Assembly: GCA_018266835.1 (NCBI GenBank)
Contig: JAFDZP010000002.1
Span: 1,339,302-1,403,301 of the forward strand
DNA length: 64,000 nt
Direction: 5' to 3'
Origin: Bacteroidota bacterium
Lineage (GTDB): Bacteria > Bacteroidota > Ignavibacteria > Tepidaquicellales > Tepidaquicellaceae
In this document: in pieces, positions 55,103 to 64,000 of the stretch
How the letters are laid out: the number at the start of each line of letters is the position of its first letter
Position numbering within the stretch: position 1 is the first letter of the stretch
The notes under the pieces: model-generated
What the model saw: only the letters and a program-made list of their open reading frames with translations
Told to the model about the DNA's origin: nothing
Databases searched by the model: none
Translations under genes and position numbers: made by a program

Positions 55103-57001
55103 ATGGAAAAATATTTCGACGTATTAGTAGTTGGTGCCGGTCATGCCGGTGTGGAGGCTTCGATAGCGTGTGCCAAAATGGGTCTCACGGTAGGACTTGT
55201 AACGATGGATTTAAATGCCATTGGACGCATGAGCTGCAATCCGGCTATTGGCGGTACTGCAAAAGGACACCTGGTTCGAGAAATAGATGCCCTGGGAGGC
55301 GTTATGGGTGAGCTTGCAGATAAGACAGGTATTCAGTTCAAGATGCTTAACAAGTCCAAAGGACCTGCAGTATGGTCACCCAGATGCCAGTCAGATAAGG
55401 ATTTGTATTCCTTAGCGGCTGCCGAAATGGTGAAGTCGTTTTCCAATATTACGCTTGTTCAGGATACTGTAAAAGAACTGAAAGTAAAGAAATCAGATGG
55501 ATTATACAAATATATAATACAAGGAGTTAAGACTGAGCTGGGTTACGAAATTAACTGTAAAGCAGTGGTCATTACATCCGGAACCTTCCTTAATGCCATT
55601 ATGCATACGGGTACTACACAGATTGAAGGCGGGAGAATAGGAGAAAAGTCTGCTAAGGGTCTCTCCGACAATATGCTGGAAATGGGATTTACCACCGGAC
55701 GCCTTAAAACAGGAACGCCTCCGCGATTAGATATTAACACAATAGATTTTTCCAAAACGGAAATTCAAGGCGGAGATGCTTTTCCAAAGCCATTTTCATT
55801 CAGAACGAAACCCCTCGATTTTCCGGCACAGCCTCAAATTGATTGCTTCCTTACATATACAAATGAACATACTCATGAAATCCTGAGAACGGGCTTTGAG
55901 GATTCGCCGATGTTTACCGGCAGAATAAAAGGAGTAGGACCAAGGTACTGTCCTTCGATAGAAGATAAGATTTCCAGGTTTTCTGAGAAGCCAAGGCATC
56001 AAATCTTTTTAGAGCCGGAGACATTGAACAGCGAAACGATTTACATGAACGGGTTCTCTACAAGCCTTCCAATTGATGTCCAGGAAAAGGCAGCGAGAAC
56101 AATTGTTGGATTGGAAGATGTAAAGATAGTTAAAAAAGGGTACGCCGTTGAATACGACTTTTTCCCGACATATCAAACAAACCTGACCTTAGAAACTAAG
56201 TTGGTTGCAGGTCTTTATGTTGCCGGGCAAATAAACGGAACATCAGGTTATGAAGAAGCTGCAGCTCAGGGATTGATGGCAGGCATAAATGCTGCTCTTA
56301 AAATCCAAAAGAAAGAACCATTCATTCTTAAAAGAAGCGAAGCATACATTGGAGTTTTGATTGACGACTTAATTAATAAATGTCCCGAAGAGCCGTACAG
56401 GATGTTCACATCCTGCGCTGAGTACAGATTAATTCTGAGACAGGATAACGCTGATACAAGATTAATGAAGTACGGTTATGAACTTGGTCTTTTAGATTCT
56501 GAAACCTATTCAGCAATGGAAGCTAAGAAAGGATTAATAAAGGATGTAATAAGTTATTTCTCAACCAATACGCTCACTCCAAAAGATATTAATGAGTTCT
56601 TAAGAGCAAATAATTCATCGGAATTATCGCAAGGTGAATTTATTGCGAATCTTGTGCGAAGAAATGAAATTAAACTCACCAAATTAATTGATAAAACAAT
56701 ACTTAAGGAAAATAATTTGGTTCAGTCTGTTCTTTTAAATCAGGATGCACTTGAGCAGGTTGAAATTGAACTAAAATACAAAGGTTATATTGAAAGACAG
56801 ATAGAACAGGTAAGCAATTTTAATAAGAATGAAGAAATAAAAATCCCTGAAGATTTTAAATACGAAAAGCTCCGTTCGCTTTCTGCGGAAGCGCGTGAAA
56901 AGCTTTCCACAATAAGACCCCATAATCTTGGACAGGCGATGCGAATCGCCGGAGTGCGCCCTTCTGATATCTCTGCTCTCCTTGTTTACATGAGAGGGTA
57001 A
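55103..57001 (+). CDS. mnmG: tRNA uridine-5-carboxymethylaminomethyl modification enzyme MnmG (GidA)
   Basis: A 632-residue FAD enzyme that, with MnmE, modifies the wobble uridine of several tRNAs. The FAD site is GAGHAGVEA (11-19), followed by the family signatures GRMSCNPAIGGTAKGHLVREIDALGG (about 41-66, in shorter overlapping blocks) and LKTGTPPRLD, and a CAEYRL block in the C-terminal part. In many genomes it sits beside rsmG and parAB near the origin; here neither neighbour is in view, but two parS sites precede it. No terminator is obvious after it except the dyad at 57053-57094. Confidence 0.96.
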   Translation: MEKYFDVLVVGAGHAGVEASIACAKMGLTVGLVTMDLNAIGRMSCNPAIGGTAKGHLVREIDALGGVMGELADKTGIQFKMLNKSKGPAVWSPRCQSDKDLYSLAAAEMVKSFSNITLVQDTVKELKVKKSDGLYKYIIQGVKTELGYEINCKAVVITSGTFLNAIMHTGTTQIEGGRIGEKSAKGLSDNMLEMGFTTGRLKTGTPPRLDINTIDFSKTEIQGGDAFPKPFSFRTKPLDFPAQPQIDCFLTYTNEHTHEILRTGFEDSPMFTGRIKGVGPRYCPSIEDKISRFSEKPRHQIFLEPETLNSETIYMNGFSTSLPIDVQEKAARTIVGLEDVKIVKKGYAVEYDFFPTYQTNLTLETKLVAGLYVAGQINGTSGYEEAAAQGLMAGINAALKIQKKEPFILKRSEAYIGVLIDDLINKCPEEPYRMFTSCAEYRLILRQDNADTRLMKYGYELGLLDSETYSAMEAKKGLIKDVISYFSTNTLTPKDINEFLRANNSSELSQGEFIANLVRRNEIKLTKLIDKTILKENNLVQSVLLNQDALEQVEIELKYKGYIERQIEQVSNFNKNEEIKIPEDFKYEKLRSLSAEAREKLSTIRPHNLGQAMRIAGVRPSDISALLVYMRG

Positions 57002-57052
57002 CCATATACTTTATGTAAGAAACGATATATATTTTTATTTTGAGTAATAAGA

Positions 57053-57094
57053 GAATAGTTTTATTTTTGGGGTAACTCAAGAATAAAACTATTC
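57053..57094. promoter_or_regulatory. 13-bp perfect dyad ending at the start codon of a small gene
   Basis: GAATAGTTTTATT (57053-57065) and AATAAAACTATTC (57082-57094) are exact reverse complements, separated by 16 bases. The right arm ends one base before the ATG at 57096. As DNA it could be an operator; as RNA it would fold over the translation start. It may also be the mnmG transcript terminator. Confidence 0.6.
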
Positions 57095-57095
57095 A

Positions 57096-57455
57096 ATGCC
57101 TTCGGATAAAAATATTATTTTCTGTGAATACATAGATTCCAAAAACACTCCAATCAATTCAGCAAAAACTTTTGAGCTTGGTCCTGCCGGAGTTAATATC
57201 AAATTTTTCCTTCCTGAAATACATAAATTATTTACAAACGGAAGTAAGAAATTCATTTACGAAATATTTAAAGTTAATACTGACTTAACGGAAGAATACG
57301 AAGATACCGTCTTCGCCGAAGTACACCCATCAAAAAAAATTCAGGCAGACTTCACCTTTTACAAAACCGGTAAATTCAAAATAAAAATATACGATTCTAA
57401 GAAGCAAAACCTCCTTAATTCTGGTACAATTTTAATAAAAAATCCTTTAATATAA
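57096..57455 (+). CDS. Small protein of unknown function, 119 aa
   Basis: No family recognised. No signal peptide or membrane helix. Predicted beta-rich soluble domain with Lys, Phe and Asn-rich strands (GPAGVNIKFFLPEIHKLF about 30-47, KKFIYEIFKVN about 53-63). The dyad upstream suggests regulation of its start. Coding nature is supported by a continuous frame and normal composition. Confidence 0.65.
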   Translation: MPSDKNIIFCEYIDSKNTPINSAKTFELGPAGVNIKFFLPEIHKLFTNGSKKFIYEIFKVNTDLTEEYEDTVFAEVHPSKKIQADFTFYKTGKFKIKIYDSKKQNLLNSGTILIKNPLI

Positions 57456-57948
57456 GCCTCATATCTCGTTATAGCCAGGCACCACAAAAACTGCAAACAT
57501 AAGCCAAAATCTAAATAAATTACCCTAAATCACCTCCAAAATTTCTTATAATTCTTGTTATAAATGCCATAAAATCTCTTTGAAGAGCGGGGTACAAATT
57601 GAGTAATTTTGTAACCGATAGCGTAAGTAACAAAAATTTATTCAAATGAAATTTTCACACAACTCCCAAACAACAAATAAGCTTTTCCTCAACCTGAAAC
57701 AGGAAGAGGATTCTGCACACAGTAGGGTAGATCTTTTGCCTTACGCTATCAAAAAATGAGATGCGTCTCTGAAATTCAGGGACGTGTTCTCTAATCACAA
57801 AAATTACAAAGTAAAATAGGGGAAACAAAATTGAAATCACAAATTACAATTCAAACAAGTTTATACAGCTGGGTTAAAGAAACCTCAGGCGTAATAGCAG
57901 ATTAATAATTTTTCAAAAAATAATTACAAATTAAATAAACCTTATCCC
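57456..57948. other. Structured leader region upstream of the giant secreted gene
   Basis: About 490 bp without a clear gene. GATAGCGTAAG (57617-57627) and CTTACGCTATC (57740-57750) are a perfect 11-bp inverted repeat that encloses the smaller hairpin CCTCAACCTGAAACAGGAAG-type stem (57687-57709). A further hairpin is at 57764-57784 (CGTCTCTGAA with TTCAGGGACG, one G:U). All could fold in the mRNA leader. A 24-codon frame from a TTG at 57831 was considered a leader peptide but is weak. Confidence 0.5.
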
Positions 57949-60900
57949 ATGATTAAAAAATTTATTATTTCCTTCTTAGTGATAGGATTTTTAGCAACAG
58001 TATATGAAGTAGCGTATGATTACTCCGGGGGTGCTGTTTCATGTACTCAGAAGCCGGGCAGCACCTATGTAGGGTGTTCATGCCACGGTTCACAAAACGC
58101 AGGATTATCAAACAGTATTACTCCCAATACTGATATTCCTGTTGGTACTACTCAAAACATGACTTACACAATTTCTCCGGGAGGTTCAGGTCAGGCAGGA
58201 TTTGACTTAACCGTTCAGGATGGACACGGATTCTTTTTACCGGTAAGCTCAGGTACAACAGTAAGCAGTGTAGAAGCAAATCATTCAACTCCAAAAGCAT
58301 TAAGCGGAGGCTCTGCTTCATGGACAGTTAAATTTGTGCCGACTGCAATTTCACCTGAGACAGTTACATTTTATGCAGCAGGTAAATCTAACAATGTTTC
58401 TCCGCAATGGAACTTTGCTCAGTCAACAGTTAATATCACCGGTACTTTTCCAAACGGAACAGTTGTAGCTCCGCCGAATAATAATTACAACACAACAGAT
58501 AACTTTCCTTTAAATCAAAGCAATGCCTATGACAGATTTGCAACTATCTATCCTCAAAGCTATATCGGCGAAGCCGGAACAATTACAAAGCTTGGATTTT
58601 TTATTGCAAAAGAATCTAACACATTCGGAAATATAAAAATCTATCTTCGCAGCACAGTTCAGCAGACATACAATTTTTTATATACAGTAAACGACAGAAT
58701 AGGATTTGCAACTCTAGTTTACAGCGGAACACCTTATACTTCTTATCAGGCAGGATGGGCAATGATAGACCTTGATACACCTTTCAATTATAACGGAACA
58801 GATAACCTTGAGGTAATAATATTTAATGACAGAGGCGGCGCAGCAACAAGTGATACCAAACAAGTGCTTGCAAAAAACTGGAATCCGGTTAATTTGAGCA
58901 TGTACTGGTCAAATACCAATAACAACAATTTAAACGGAACACAATATTCAATACAGCCAAACATAAGATTATACAAAACATCTCCTCCTCCTGCACCGAC
59001 AAATGTTTCTTTAACGGGAATTACAAAAAGTTCAATGACTGTTAACTGGACTCCATCAGCAGGAAGCACAGACGGATACAGAGTTGTATTTAAACAAGGA
59101 AACACAGCACCTGCAAATGAAACAGACGGCGGATATGCCACTGTTGCTGGCACATCTACATCAAGCTATACCATAACAGGGTTACAGGCAGGAACACAAT
59201 ATACGGCAGCAGTATTTTCAACTGCAGGTACATTCTTTTCACCTACGGCTCCGTCAGGTACATCAACTACAACGGCAATAACAAATCAATATACTTTTAC
59301 AAACGGGCAAAACGCTTCATTAATTTTAGGGCAACCTACAACTGAAACACAAGGCACTGCAAACTATGGCGGACTTTCCGGTTCATCAATGGCAGGTCCT
59401 TCAGGTGTACTGGTAACAGGAATGGATGCAGATAAAAAAGTTTATGTTTGTGATAAAGGAAATAACAGAGTTTTAGTTTTTAATACAACTCCGACTTCAA
59501 ACAATGCTATAGCGGATTATTGTTTAGGGCAGCCGAATTTTACAGATAATACGGCAGGGACCATTGCAAGCAAGCTTAGCGGACCTGCAAACTGCGTGAT
59601 AATAGGAGACAGAATTTTTGTAGCTGATGCTAATAACCATAGAATAATGGTCTGGGAAGGATTGAACTCTTTAGCCAGCGGAGTCTCTGCAAACTATGTT
59701 TTAGGTCAGCCGAATTTCACGTCAGGCAGTGTAAATCATGGATTGGGTTTCAGTAACTGCGATAACAAAAGCCTTTATCTCACCGATGGTTTTGAACAGA
59801 CAAACGGAATGGCAACTGACGGCAGAAAATTAATCGTATGCGACGGATTCAATAACAGAGTTCTTATCTGGAACGATGTAACTTATATTTATAATAATCA
59901 GCCAGCAGATGTTGTAATAGGGCAGACAGATTTTACAACCAGAACTTCTCCGTTTACCGATGCTTCTACAGCAGCAACATTGTATCATCCTACGGGAGTA
60001 GCAGTAACCAAAGACGGAAAGTTAGTTGTATCTTCCACAGAAGAAAACAGAATTTTAATTTATAATACAATCCCTGTTACAAACGGAGCATCTGCAGATG
60101 TTGTACTGGGACAAACTGACTTTACTCACAATCAGGCAAACTATACACCGGATGCAAACGAAACATATCATCCGCTTTCAATTTCATTATCACCAAATTC
60201 AAATAAGCTTGCAGTATCGAGCGACTATGCAGCAAGAGTAACAATCTGGGACGTATTCCCGACAACAAACAATGCGCCTGCAACAAGAGTTCTTAACAGA
60301 GCAAACTTAACTGCAAATACAGCATCAACATTTTCAAATGAGAATGGAGGCAATGCATGCAATATGTATCCTTACAGTGTTTCATGGTCTCCATCGGGAA
60401 GTTTATATGTCGGAGATCTTTTCAGAAATGCAGTATTAAGATTTGACGGTGGAGATACAGCAGCCAGAGGTCCGCAGTCTTTATCCGCAGCAACTTCTAC
60501 AGAATACAAAATTCCTTTATCAATAAACGGAACAAGCTTTACTCAATTTGCAATTGCATATAAGTACGGCTCAACACCTCCGACCGATTTAAATGACCCG
60601 ACAGCAGAAATAATGCATGGAGTTACCGGTACATCTTATGACTTCAGTCCTGTATATGGAAATGCAACATACAGCTTCAGAGTTTATGCAGAGAAAAGTC
60701 CCTCATACGGAGTTTATGAATACTCGGACGGAAGCGCTACAGGAACATTTACATCAGGGGCTCCTGCCAATTGCCAGAATGCTCCGATTGTTACAGGCAA
60801 CGGTACAATATGGAGTGTAGTTCCTTCTATCACAGGTGATACAACATTCCTTGGCGGAAGCTTCACGGGATTTGTTTCAAAAGACGGCGCATCTACTTAC

Positions 60901-62919
60901 AGCCGATTAGGAATGGCAGCTATAGATACAAAGACAGGTAATATGTTAAACTGGACTTGCGATTTAAATGCAGGCGGAACAGTAAAAGGAATCCTTTTAG
61001 ATAAAAAAGGAAACGCTTTGTATCTTGGCGGTGAATTTACAGATGTAAACGGAGTAGCAAAATCACGTCTTGCAAAAATAAATACAGACGGCTCTGTTGT
61101 GACAGGATTCACAACTCCGAATATAAATGCTTCTGTCGGAGACCAGGGCGGAACATGCATGGCTTTAAGCAATACAGGCGATACATTATTCATCGAAGGT
61201 AATTTCAGCGATATCAACGGAAGCGCAAGAAAAAATCTTGCATCAGTTTTATCATCAGACGGAACGTTAACAGATTTCACACCACAGGATTTTTATTTAT
61301 CAGCGGCAACATGCAGATTTATTTTAGTATCGAAAGACGGTAAGTCAGTTTATCTCGGTTCAAACTCATTCGGACTTAATTTTAAATCTGTAAACATTGC
61401 AACAGGTTCAGATGTTGGTGAATTTGATTTTCAGGTAGCAGGCGGACTTGTAGCATGCGGTGTGATTCAGGGAAATTATTTATATCTCGGCGGCGCATTC
61501 ACAGAAATTATGGGAAATACAAATATTCAAAGACTTGCAAAGATTGATATCTCCGGACCTACACCTGTATTAGTAACAACATTCAATAACGGTACAGGAA
61601 ACAGACCGAGCGGCAACGTAAGAAGAATTTTCGCTACCTCAACAGCACTATATCTTACAGGAGAATTTACAAGCATTGGAGGAACAGCAAGAAATAAATA
61701 CGGAGCAGTCAGCACTACTGACGGCGCAGTACAATCATGGGACCCTGCATATCCGGTGGGACAGATTTCACATACGATTGCAAGTACAATTGTGGGAACT
61801 TATGCCTCAGGAAAAATTTACATGGTAGGAACAGGTAACAATAACTTCAATAAATTTACAGCAGTATCATTTACACCTCCTGCAACTAATGTTGACGGTA
61901 CAGCAACATCTACAATAAGTTCAAACTCTACAACAATATTTTCTAACAGCGCAGGTATTATGGCAAAGCTTACAACAGGCGGCTCATCAAATATGGGAAG
62001 CACCAGTGTAATAGTTGCAGGCGCTGGCGGAGATACGGCAACAGTGAACGGATTTGTAGTACTTGAAAGATACTTACAGGTAAATCCAACAACTCAGCCG
62101 GGCTCAAATGTGACTGTACAGTTTTATGTATCAAAATCTGAAATGGATGCTTTTGCAGCATTGAGACCTTCATTCGGAAACGCAGGTAATAATTACTCAG
62201 GCTGCAGAATACACAGAACAAATAATGCAGGAACATACATTGAAACATTTATTCCTTCGATTACTATAGACGGCGAGACAGTAATTATTTCATTCTCTAC
62301 ATCCGGCTTTTCGAAATTCTATATAAATGATACTCCTGTGTTACCTGTTGAACTTTCATCGTTCACATCTGCTGTAAATAAAAATAACGTTGACTTGAAA
62401 TGGTCAACAGTTTCAGAACAAAACAATAAAGGATTTGAAATTGAAAGAAAGAAAAGTGTTGAAGGCGGTGAGTGGCAGACAGTTTCTTTTGTTGAGGGCA
62501 AAGGCACAACCAACCAACAGCAAAACTATACTTATGCTGATAGAAATCTGCAAACAGGCAAATATAATTATAGACTGAAGCAAATAGATTATAACGGCAA
62601 CTATCAGTATTACGAATTGAACGGAACAATTGAAGTCGGTATTCCGAAAGTCTTTGACTTATCACAGAATTACCCGAATCCGTTCAACCCGTCAACAAAA
62701 ATTAATTATCAGCTTCCTAAAGATGCTTATGTAAAGATAAATGTATATGACATGACAGGAAGATTAGTTTATACATTAGTAAACGCGCAGCAAACTGCGG
62801 GATATTATACAGCTGAATTTAATTCGGGTATGATGAGCGGTTTTGCAAGCGGAATATATTTCTACAGAATTGAAGCAGCTGATTTCGTTTCCACAAAACG
62901 AATGGTACTTGTAAAATAA
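57949..62919 (+). CDS. Giant secreted NHL/FN3 protein with choice-of-anchor-V region and T9SS signal
   Basis: A 1656-residue protein. The signal peptide (about 1-22) is followed by a Cys-containing choice-of-anchor-V-like segment with GCSCHGSQ (about 47-54). Then come a beta-sandwich of unknown type (about 170-345), an FN3 domain (about 350-445, TPSAGSTDGYRVVF), and a run of NHL-type propeller blades (about 455-855) with the recurring phrase VLGQPNFT or VIGQTDFT and NNRVLIW. After another FN3-like domain (about 860-960) comes a delta-60-like repeat region (about 970-1300, LYLGGEFTDVNG, LYLTGEFTSIGG), then an Ig-like domain (PVELSSFTSA, about 1465-1555) and the T9SS signal. Probably a surface adhesin or matrix protein. 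Confidence 0.88.
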   Translation: MIKKFIISFLVIGFLATVYEVAYDYSGGAVSCTQKPGSTYVGCSCHGSQNAGLSNSITPNTDIPVGTTQNMTYTISPGGSGQAGFDLTVQDGHGFFLPVSSGTTVSSVEANHSTPKALSGGSASWTVKFVPTAISPETVTFYAAGKSNNVSPQWNFAQSTVNITGTFPNGTVVAPPNNNYNTTDNFPLNQSNAYDRFATIYPQSYIGEAGTITKLGFFIAKESNTFGNIKIYLRSTVQQTYNFLYTVNDRIGFATLVYSGTPYTSYQAGWAMIDLDTPFNYNGTDNLEVIIFNDRGGAATSDTKQVLAKNWNPVNLSMYWSNTNNNNLNGTQYSIQPNIRLYKTSPPPAPTNVSLTGITKSSMTVNWTPSAGSTDGYRVVFKQGNTAPANETDGGYATVAGTSTSSYTITGLQAGTQYTAAVFSTAGTFFSPTAPSGTSTTTAITNQYTFTNGQNASLILGQPTTETQGTANYGGLSGSSMAGPSGVLVTGMDADKKVYVCDKGNNRVLVFNTTPTSNNAIADYCLGQPNFTDNTAGTIASKLSGPANCVIIGDRIFVADANNHRIMVWEGLNSLASGVSANYVLGQPNFTSGSVNHGLGFSNCDNKSLYLTDGFEQTNGMATDGRKLIVCDGFNNRVLIWNDVTYIYNNQPADVVIGQTDFTTRTSPFTDASTAATLYHPTGVAVTKDGKLVVSSTEENRILIYNTIPVTNGASADVVLGQTDFTHNQANYTPDANETYHPLSISLSPNSNKLAVSSDYAARVTIWDVFPTTNNAPATRVLNRANLTANTASTFSNENGGNACNMYPYSVSWSPSGSLYVGDLFRNAVLRFDGGDTAARGPQSLSAATSTEYKIPLSINGTSFTQFAIAYKYGSTPPTDLNDPTAEIMHGVTGTSYDFSPVYGNATYSFRVYAEKSPSYGVYEYSDGSATGTFTSGAPANCQNAPIVTGNGTIWSVVPSITGDTTFLGGSFTGFVSKDGASTYSRLGMAAIDTKTGNMLNWTCDLNAGGTVKGILLDKKGNALYLGGEFTDVNGVAKSRLAKINTDGSVVTGFTTPNINASVGDQGGTCMALSNTGDTLFIEGNFSDINGSARKNLASVLSSDGTLTDFTPQDFYLSAATCRFILVSKDGKSVYLGSNSFGLNFKSVNIATGSDVGEFDFQVAGGLVACGVIQGNYLYLGGAFTEIMGNTNIQRLAKIDISGPTPVLVTTFNNGTGNRPSGNVRRIFATSTALYLTGEFTSIGGTARNKYGAVSTTDGAVQSWDPAYPVGQISHTIASTIVGTYASGKIYMVGTGNNNFNKFTAVSFTPPATNVDGTATSTISSNSTTIFSNSAGIMAKLTTGGSSNMGSTSVIVAGAGGDTATVNGFVVLERYLQVNPTTQPGSNVTVQFYVSKSEMDAFAALRPSFGNAGNNYSGCRIHRTNNAGTYIETFIPSITIDGETVIISFSTSGFSKFYINDTPVLPVELSSFTSAVNKNNVDLKWSTVSEQNNKGFEIERKKSVEGGEWQTVSFVEGKGTTNQQQNYTYADRNLQTGKYNYRLKQIDYNGNYQYYELNGTIEVGIPKVFDLSQNYPNPFNPSTKINYQLPKDAYVKINVYDMTGRLVYTLVNAQQTAGYYTAEFNSGMMSGFASGIYFYRIEAADFVSTKRMVLVK

Positions 62920-62942
62920 AAGTGGGATAACACGGAACAAAT

Positions 62943-62994
62943 ATCCTCTCGGGAATAGTGTCCTCTTCCATAACAGGAAGAGGACTGAGAGGAT
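62943..62994. other. Long hairpin between the two giant secreted genes
   Basis: Inner stem GTCCTCTTCC (62960-62969) with GGAAGAGGAC (62976-62985), and outer stem ATCCTCTC (62943-62950) with GAGAGGAT (62987-62994). No T tract follows on the plus strand. It resembles the CCTC/GAGG hairpin in the leader of the first giant gene. It may be a terminator, a leader structure of the next gene, or both. Confidence 0.6.
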
Positions 62995-63037
62995 GTAAAC
63001 GAAACTTCAAAACAATTTTCTTTTAAAATTACTAACT

Positions 63038-64000
63038 ATGAAAAAAAATATTTTTACATCAATTATATTAAGCTTGTTTGTTTTTGCTTTTATGGCTTTT
63101 GCATCAGGCAGTTTACAAGCGCAGCCGCCGGCGCCGACTGATTTTACTGTAGGTTCTGTGGGAGTCGGAACAGTAACTTTAAACTGGACACCTTCTGCAG
63201 GCGGTACAGATGCATATAGAATCTGCTGGCAGTGGGGAAATACTGTTCCATCGAATCCTTACAGTACGGGTTATCATAATATTACTGATCCTATGCAAAG
63301 CTCATACACTGTTACGGGATTGCAGGCAGGGCAGTTGTTTTCATTTGTTATTTATTCAAGAGCCTCAGGTGTTTACAGTGTAACTGCGCCTAGTTTAACA
63401 GCTACGACATCGCAAGTAAACACAACTACATTTACAAATGAACAGCCATATTCTTTAATTATAGGTCAGCGGATTCCGGAAGGTGATTGTAACTCAAATG
63501 ACGGAGGACTCTCAGGTCACTCTATGGCTTATCCTTATGACGTATTCAGTCTTCCGAGCGCATCAGGAGGAGACGGGAAATTTTTTGTTTGTGATACATA
63601 TAACAACAGAGTTTTAATTTACAATACAATGCCGACTTCAAATAATCAGGATGCAGATGTTGTGTTAGGTCAGGCTAATTTTACATCAAACGGTTCAGGA
63701 GCAAATGCAAATCAACTAAGTCTTCCAAGCGGAGTATGTTCAGACGGAACAAGATTATTTGTTGTTGACCAGGGAAATAACAGAATACTTATTTGGAATA
63801 CAATTCCTACTTCAAACCAGACTCCTGCGGATTTTGTGTTAGGGCAAACAGGATTTGGAGCAGGACACACTGCGCCAAATAACGGCGGCAGAAGCGCCAG
63901 CACATTATATTGCTCTGACGCAATCTACGGGAATGGAATAGCTACTTATGATTTAGGTTATGCAGTTCAGTTAATAGTTTGTGACGGAGCAAATGACAGA
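63038..64000 (+). CDS. Giant secreted NHL/FN3 paralogue, N-terminal part (3' truncated by window end)
   Basis: An open frame from ATG 63038 to the window end, 321 codons without a stop. The signal peptide (MKKNIFTSIILSLFVFAFMA, cut near LQAQ, residue 29) is followed by an FN3 domain (TDFTVGSVGVGTVTLNW, about 34-50; VTGLQAGQLFSFVIYSRA) and NHL blades (NNRVLIYNTMPTSNN, VLGQANFTS, NNRILIWNTIPTSNQ). These match the first half of the 57949 gene, so the two are tandem paralogues, but the choice-of-anchor-V region is missing here. Likely also T9SS exported, although the C-terminus is outside the window. Confidence 0.88.
   Translation, partial: MKKNIFTSIILSLFVFAFMAFASGSLQAQPPAPTDFTVGSVGVGTVTLNWTPSAGGTDAYRICWQWGNTVPSNPYSTGYHNITDPMQSSYTVTGLQAGQLFSFVIYSRASGVYSVTAPSLTATTSQVNTTTFTNEQPYSLIIGQRIPEGDCNSNDGGLSGHSMAYPYDVFSLPSASGGDGKFFVCDTYNNRVLIYNTMPTSNNQDADVVLGQANFTSNGSGANANQLSLPSGVCSDGTRLFVVDQGNNRILIWNTIPTSNQTPADFVLGQTGFGAGHTAPNNGGRSASTLYCSDAIYGNGIATYDLGYAVQLIVCDGANDR

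Noticed and set aside
57655-57840. Minus-strand 61-residue frame in the leader of the giant gene
   Set aside because: It overlaps the inverted-repeat structure and has no coding-type features beyond its open frame.
57831-57905. 24-residue frame from TTG upstream of the giant gene
   Set aside because: No ribosome-binding site, weak start and no similarity to a known leader peptide.
58063-58092. Possible haem-c site (GCSCHG) in the giant secreted protein
   Set aside because: The spacing is C-x-C-H, not C-x-x-C-H, so it is not a haem-binding motif.
1-64000. tRNA, rRNA, CRISPR arrays, insertion sequences, toxin-antitoxin or phage genes
   Set aside because: None seen: no GTTCGANTC-type T-loop in a cloverleaf context, no regular spaced repeats, no transposase or integrase frame.

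Overview
The window is low-GC DNA from a free-living member of the Bacteroidota/Chlorobi/Ignavibacteriota assemblage, most likely an Ignavibacteria-type organism. The main reason is that at least thirteen predicted secreted proteins end in the same roughly 80-residue module: an NYPNPFNP anchor, a Val-Tyr-Asp beta-strand segment, a SGIYFY/SGVYYY strand and a basic K/R-K/R-M-x-L-[IV]-K tail. This is the C-terminal signal of the type IX secretion system (T9SS). The cbb3 oxidase layout (ccoN-ccoO fusion, CcoP with one haem-c motif) and an FNR-like regulator fit the same group. No rRNA, tRNA, CRISPR array or insertion sequence was seen.

Layout. 1-12.9 kb: mixed metabolic and secreted genes (two sugar-dehydrogenase-like beta-propellers, NDH-2, a YHYH protein, lipoproteins, an M1 peptidase, an ABC ATPase with a divergent membrane protein), separated by GC-rich hairpin repeats. 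12.9-15.1 kb: a Ycf48-like T9SS protein. 15.2-25.5 kb: a complete cbb3 oxidase locus read leftward, in the order FNR-like regulator, small secreted protein, ccoI, ccoS, DUF302 gene, ccoNO, ccoQ, ccoP, ccoG, fixH, and a SafE-like membrane protein. The small genes ccoQ, ccoS and the secreted protein (apparent ATT start) are easy to miss. A perfect FNR-type palindrome lies upstream of ccoI. 25.5-29.6 kb: recN and dnaA, with repeated TTATTAACA boxes in the dnaA-alr intergenic region, a candidate chromosome origin. 29.6-38.4 kb: rightward housekeeping genes (alr, an acidic protein of unknown function, a mannose-1-phosphate guanylyltransferase, methylmalonyl-CoA epimerase, uvrC, two VOC proteins). 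38.4-40.9 kb: a DUF4239 protein, a nitrilase-family amidase and a small membrane protein among palindromic repeats.

40.9-51.3 kb: five consecutive leftward genes for large T9SS-exported beta-propeller proteins (four Ycf48/BNR-type or related, one of another fold). Their C-terminal signals share a nearly identical DNA cassette, which suggests gene conversion or module shuffling. 51.4-57.5 kb: a beta-CASP nuclease, a TrmB-type regulator closely followed by a secreted protein, two perfect parS sites, mnmG, and a small gene preceded by a 13-bp dyad. 57.9-64 kb: two giant tandem secreted NHL/FN3 paralogues, the second cut by the window end, each preceded by a related hairpin.

The cco genes form one respiratory unit (catalytic subunits, copper import, assembly factors, probable oxygen-responsive regulator). 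The parS pair and the dnaA region mark the window as origin-proximal. Most of the remaining coding capacity is devoted to cell-surface proteins.
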